In this document: in pieces, positions 5,911-7,454 of the stretch | Layout: each line of letters opens with the position of its first letter | Numbering within the stretch: position 1 is the first letter of the stretch | Assembly: GCA_900548145.1 (NCBI GenBank) | Contig: URJB01000081.1 | Location: forward strand, 1 to 7,454 | DNA length: 7,454 nucleotides | DNA from: an uncultured Eubacteriales bacterium | GTDB taxonomy: Bacteria > Bacillota > Clostridia > Christensenellales > Aristaeellaceae | Direction: 5' to 3' | Program-made: the position numbers and the translations under genes | Notes under the pieces: generated by a model | The model's input: the letters and a program-made list of their open reading frames with translations, nothing else | Told to the model about the DNA's origin: nothing | The model's database searches: none

Positions 5911-5922
5911 AAAAACTGTCCG

Positions 5923-7170
5923 TTAGTTGGCGGAGTTCATACCGTAGGTCAGCAGGGCTTCCGGGGGGAAGTCGGCGATGAAGGTCTTGCCGCGGGTCAG
6001 CTGGATCTCGTTGCCCTTGTCGTCAAAGTAGACGGTGGGGGAGGAGACGGACTCGCGCACCCAGTAGCCGGGAATGTAGCGGCCGCCGATGAAGATGTCC
6101 GCATTGCCCTTGGCCACGGTGCCGTCGGTGAAGGCGGACTGCATCTGAGGCATATCGTAGGAGCCGTTGGCGAATTCATAGGGAACCCGCTGAACGATCA
6201 CGTTGGAGAAGCTCATCTGCTCCATCTCGCGGTCTTCGATGCTCTTGATGGTGCTGTTGGCAGCGGAAGCCTCGCCGTCGGCATAGGTGGAATAGGGCAC
6301 GATGCCGCTGTAGCGCAGGTAGAGGTTCTCGTTTTCATCGTAGTAGAAATGCGAGATCCAGTTGGGGCTGCCCCAGTCCAGATTGATGGAGTAGGCGGTC
6401 TCATAGCCGTCGGTGTAGGGGCATTCGTCCGTGAACAGGAAGGGATGAGGGGTGGCCACGGTCGTTTCGGGAATGGTGCTGCGCAGACCCACGATGTCCG
6501 CGTTCAGGTTGTTGGGCCGCTGCAGACCGTCCACACGGGAAGCATAATCGTTATAATCGTTGGTGTGAACCAAGTCCATGGCGGCCTTCTTTTCCAGCGC
6601 GCCCAGTTCCTTCAGGAAAGAGGTGATGTTGTTGTTCTGGGCGCGGGGGCCGCCACCGAACACCAGACCGCCGCCCCACTCCTCCCGCAGGAGGGCGTGG
6701 CCGTAACGGGCGGAACGGATGGGGCCTACGCTGACGGGCTGGCCCTCGGCAAAGCTGTCGTTGAACAGGAAGGTCATACGGGTCTCGCCGGTGCGGTACA
6801 GAACGCCTTCGTACACGATGTCCGCATACTGGCCGCCCCAGGGCGCGCGGGAGTAAACGCCGGCGCTGATGGTGTTGGTGCCGTTATACTTGAACTTGCT
6901 CTTGGGCAGCTCGTTGGCGACCTGCACCAGCATAGGCATGTAGCGGTCGCTTTCCGCCACCGGCAGGCCGGTGGTGGGGCTTTCGCCGGGAATGACGGGA
7001 TTGACCGCCAGGTCATCCTTGTTGTAATTGATCTCGCGATCCGGCACATCCTGCAGGACCGTGACGTTTTCAGTGCTCATGCTGTATTTGGCGCTCTTAG
7101 ACGCGGCCAGAGCCGACACGCAGCTCAGCGTCAGCACAAGAGCCAGCAAAAGGGAGACCAGCTTCTTCAC
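5923..7170 (-). CDS. DUF3048 (YerB-family) secreted protein
   Basis: This 415-residue protein has a Sec signal peptide (residues 1 to about 23: KK, a long leucine core, then ALAAS) and would act outside the membrane. Cys17 lies in LTLSC, a poor lipobox, so a lipoprotein anchor is unlikely although related proteins are often lipoproteins. DUF3048 hallmarks are visible in order: TGLPV (67-71), ADIVYEG (116-122), RMTFLFND (131-138), GPIRSAR (149-155), GGGPRAQ (172-178), and in the C-terminal half FSNVIVQ (321-327), GRYIPGYW (363-370) and GKTFIADFP (394-402). The family is widespread in Bacillota and its biochemical role is unknown. I chose the GTG at 7168-7170 because AAGGAGG lies 8 nt upstream and the signal peptide begins there; a longer reading frame would start inside the promoter. 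It is transcribed alone, with its own promoter and terminator. Confidence 0.93.
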   Translation of the reverse strand: MKKLVSLLLALVLTLSCVSALAASKSAKYSMSTENVTVLQDVPDREINYNKDDLAVNPVIPGESPTTGLPVAESDRYMPMLVQVANELPKSKFKYNGTNTISAGVYSRAPWGGQYADIVYEGVLYRTGETRMTFLFNDSFAEGQPVSVGPIRSARYGHALLREEWGGGLVFGGGPRAQNNNITSFLKELGALEKKAAMDLVHTNDYNDYASRVDGLQRPNNLNADIVGLRSTIPETTVATPHPFLFTDECPYTDGYETAYSINLDWGSPNWISHFYYDENENLYLRYSGIVPYSTYADGEASAANSTIKSIEDREMEQMSFSNVIVQRVPYEFANGSYDMPQMQSAFTDGTVAKGNADIFIGGRYIPGYWVRESVSSPTVYFDDKGNEIQLTRGKTFIADFPPEALLTYGMNSAN

Positions 7171-7178
7171 AGGGGAAC

Positions 7179-7185
7179 CCTCCTT
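7179..7185 (-). promoter_or_regulatory. Ribosome binding site deciding the DUF3048 GTG start
   Basis: AAGGAGG on the minus strand is a full consensus Shine-Dalgarno sequence, 8 nt before the GTG at 7168-7170. It argues strongly for this start over any upstream codon in the same frame. Confidence 0.9.
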
Positions 7186-7248
7186 AGCGTATGTTGGTTG
7201 ATGAATCGGGACATAGATCCGCCACACAGATAGCCGCATGGTACAGCC

Positions 7249-7278
7249 ATTATAGCATTGCCTGAAAACGAATGTCAA
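7249..7278 (-). promoter_or_regulatory. Near-consensus promoter of the DUF3048 gene
   Basis: On the minus strand a perfect TTGACA (7273-7278) and a perfect TATAAT (7249-7254) are separated by 18 bp. A start near 7242 gives a leader of about 72 nt. The strength of the boxes suggests high constitutive transcription. Confidence 0.92.
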
Positions 7279-7285
7279 CGCGGCC

Positions 7286-7342
7286 TGTGGAAAAGACCGG
7301 TTTTTCCGGGAAATCGTTACATTTGTGACCGCCTGTGGACAA
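7286..7342. other. Two DnaA-box-like 9-mers
   Basis: TGTGGAAAA (7286-7294) and TGTGGACAA (7334-7342) each differ by one base from TGTGGATAA, the complement of the DnaA box TTATCCACA. They lie 48 bp apart in the same orientation, both inside a CCTGTGGA.AAG context. The first sits just upstream of the DUF3048 promoter. No AT-rich unwinding region or replication gene is visible nearby, so an origin is not claimed. Confidence 0.35.
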
Positions 7343-7368
7343 GGGTCTCCGCACCCGTCCGTGTAGGT

Positions 7369-7388
7369 TTGTCAAACATATTGGACAA
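7369..7388. promoter_or_regulatory. Candidate operator: TTGTC/GACAA inverted repeat
   Basis: TTGTC (7369-7373) and GACAA (7384-7388) are perfect arms around a 10-bp AT-rich centre, and CAA (7373-7375) with TTG (7381-7383) extends the symmetry with one bulged base. It lies 22 bp before a possible rightward ATG. The protein that would bind is unknown. Confidence 0.3.
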
Positions 7389-7410
7389 TGAACTCAATAG
7401 GGGAAAGCCA

Positions 7411-7454
7411 ATGGAGGGGTCTCATAGGAAAGTTGTTGGAACGGGAATGATGAA
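7411..7454 (+). CDS. Possible 5' end of a rightward gene
   Basis: An ATG at 7411, with AGGGG (7399-7403) 7 nt upstream, opens a frame that runs to the window edge without a stop. It encodes 14 residues, MEGSHRKVVGTGMM. In-frame ATGs at 7447 and 7450 could instead be the real start. No convincing promoter was found, only the inverted repeat at 7369-7388. Too little is present to name a product. Confidence 0.2.
   Translation, partial: MEGSHRKVVGTGMM

Noticed and set aside
5923..7170. Lipoprotein status of the DUF3048 protein
   Set aside because: The only candidate cysteine is in LTLSC, which lacks a small residue at -3 and -2; a normal signal peptidase site (ALAAS) follows.
5836..7233. Plus-strand open frame of 465 codons opposite the DUF3048 gene
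   Set aside because: The opposite strand has clear DUF3048 motifs, promoter, ribosome site and terminator, while this frame is Gly/Val/His-rich and would run through that terminator.
7286..7342. Full replication origin
   Set aside because: Only two imperfect boxes, with no AT-rich unwinding element and no dnaA, dnaN or rpmH in view.
7411..7454. Lactate/malate dehydrogenase start, suggested by KVVGTG
   Set aside because: The glycine pattern needed for an NAD-binding loop (VIGTGFVG-like) is incomplete, and 14 residues are too few.

Overview
The window is about 60% G+C, with Shine-Dalgarno sequences of the GGGAGG/AAGGAGG type, sigma-70-like promoters and single-membrane-style surface proteins. 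Together these suggest a Bacillota genome, most likely a high-GC gut-type member of the Clostridia. That is inference from style and protein families; no rRNA or marker gene is present to fix the genus.

Layout. Positions 1-440 hold no convincing gene. This stretch is unusually repeat- and hairpin-rich: a 60-bp repeat pair 97 bp apart, a perfect 15-bp terminator-like hairpin, a 31-bp repeat pair 69 bp apart, and two perfect hairpins abutting the end of the first operon. From 4528 down to 441, on the minus strand, lies a compact three-gene export operon. It encodes an ABC ATPase (3827-4528), a 768-residue double-FtsX permease (1527-3833, overlapping the ATPase by 7 nt) and a secreted HlyD/MacA-like adaptor (441-1499, 27 nt further on). 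It is preceded by a control region with a candidate promoter, a small dyad at the predicted transcription start, and a leader hairpin. Divergent from it, on the plus strand, is a single gene (4729-5640) with its own promoter and terminator. It encodes a membrane-anchored TIM44-like domain protein with a Trp/Asp/Ser repeat stretch and a C-terminal zinc ribbon. Convergent to that is a DUF3048 (YerB-family) secreted protein on the minus strand (5923-7170), with a near-consensus promoter and a strong terminator. The last 280 bases are intergenic, with two DnaA-box-like 9-mers, an inverted repeat, and possibly the first codons of a rightward gene.

How the genes work together. The ATPase, permease and adaptor almost certainly form one MacAB-like, mechanotransmission-type ABC machine that acts on a substrate at or outside the cytoplasmic membrane. 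No substrate, sensor or regulator gene is visible. The TIM44-like protein and the DUF3048 protein are independent cell-envelope genes with no demonstrable link to the transporter.

The genes are ordinary for the presumed group, and I see no clear new system. The points most worth following are the structured repeat region at 1-440, the divergent control region at 4529-4700, and the tandem-lipoyl, hairpin-less adaptor.
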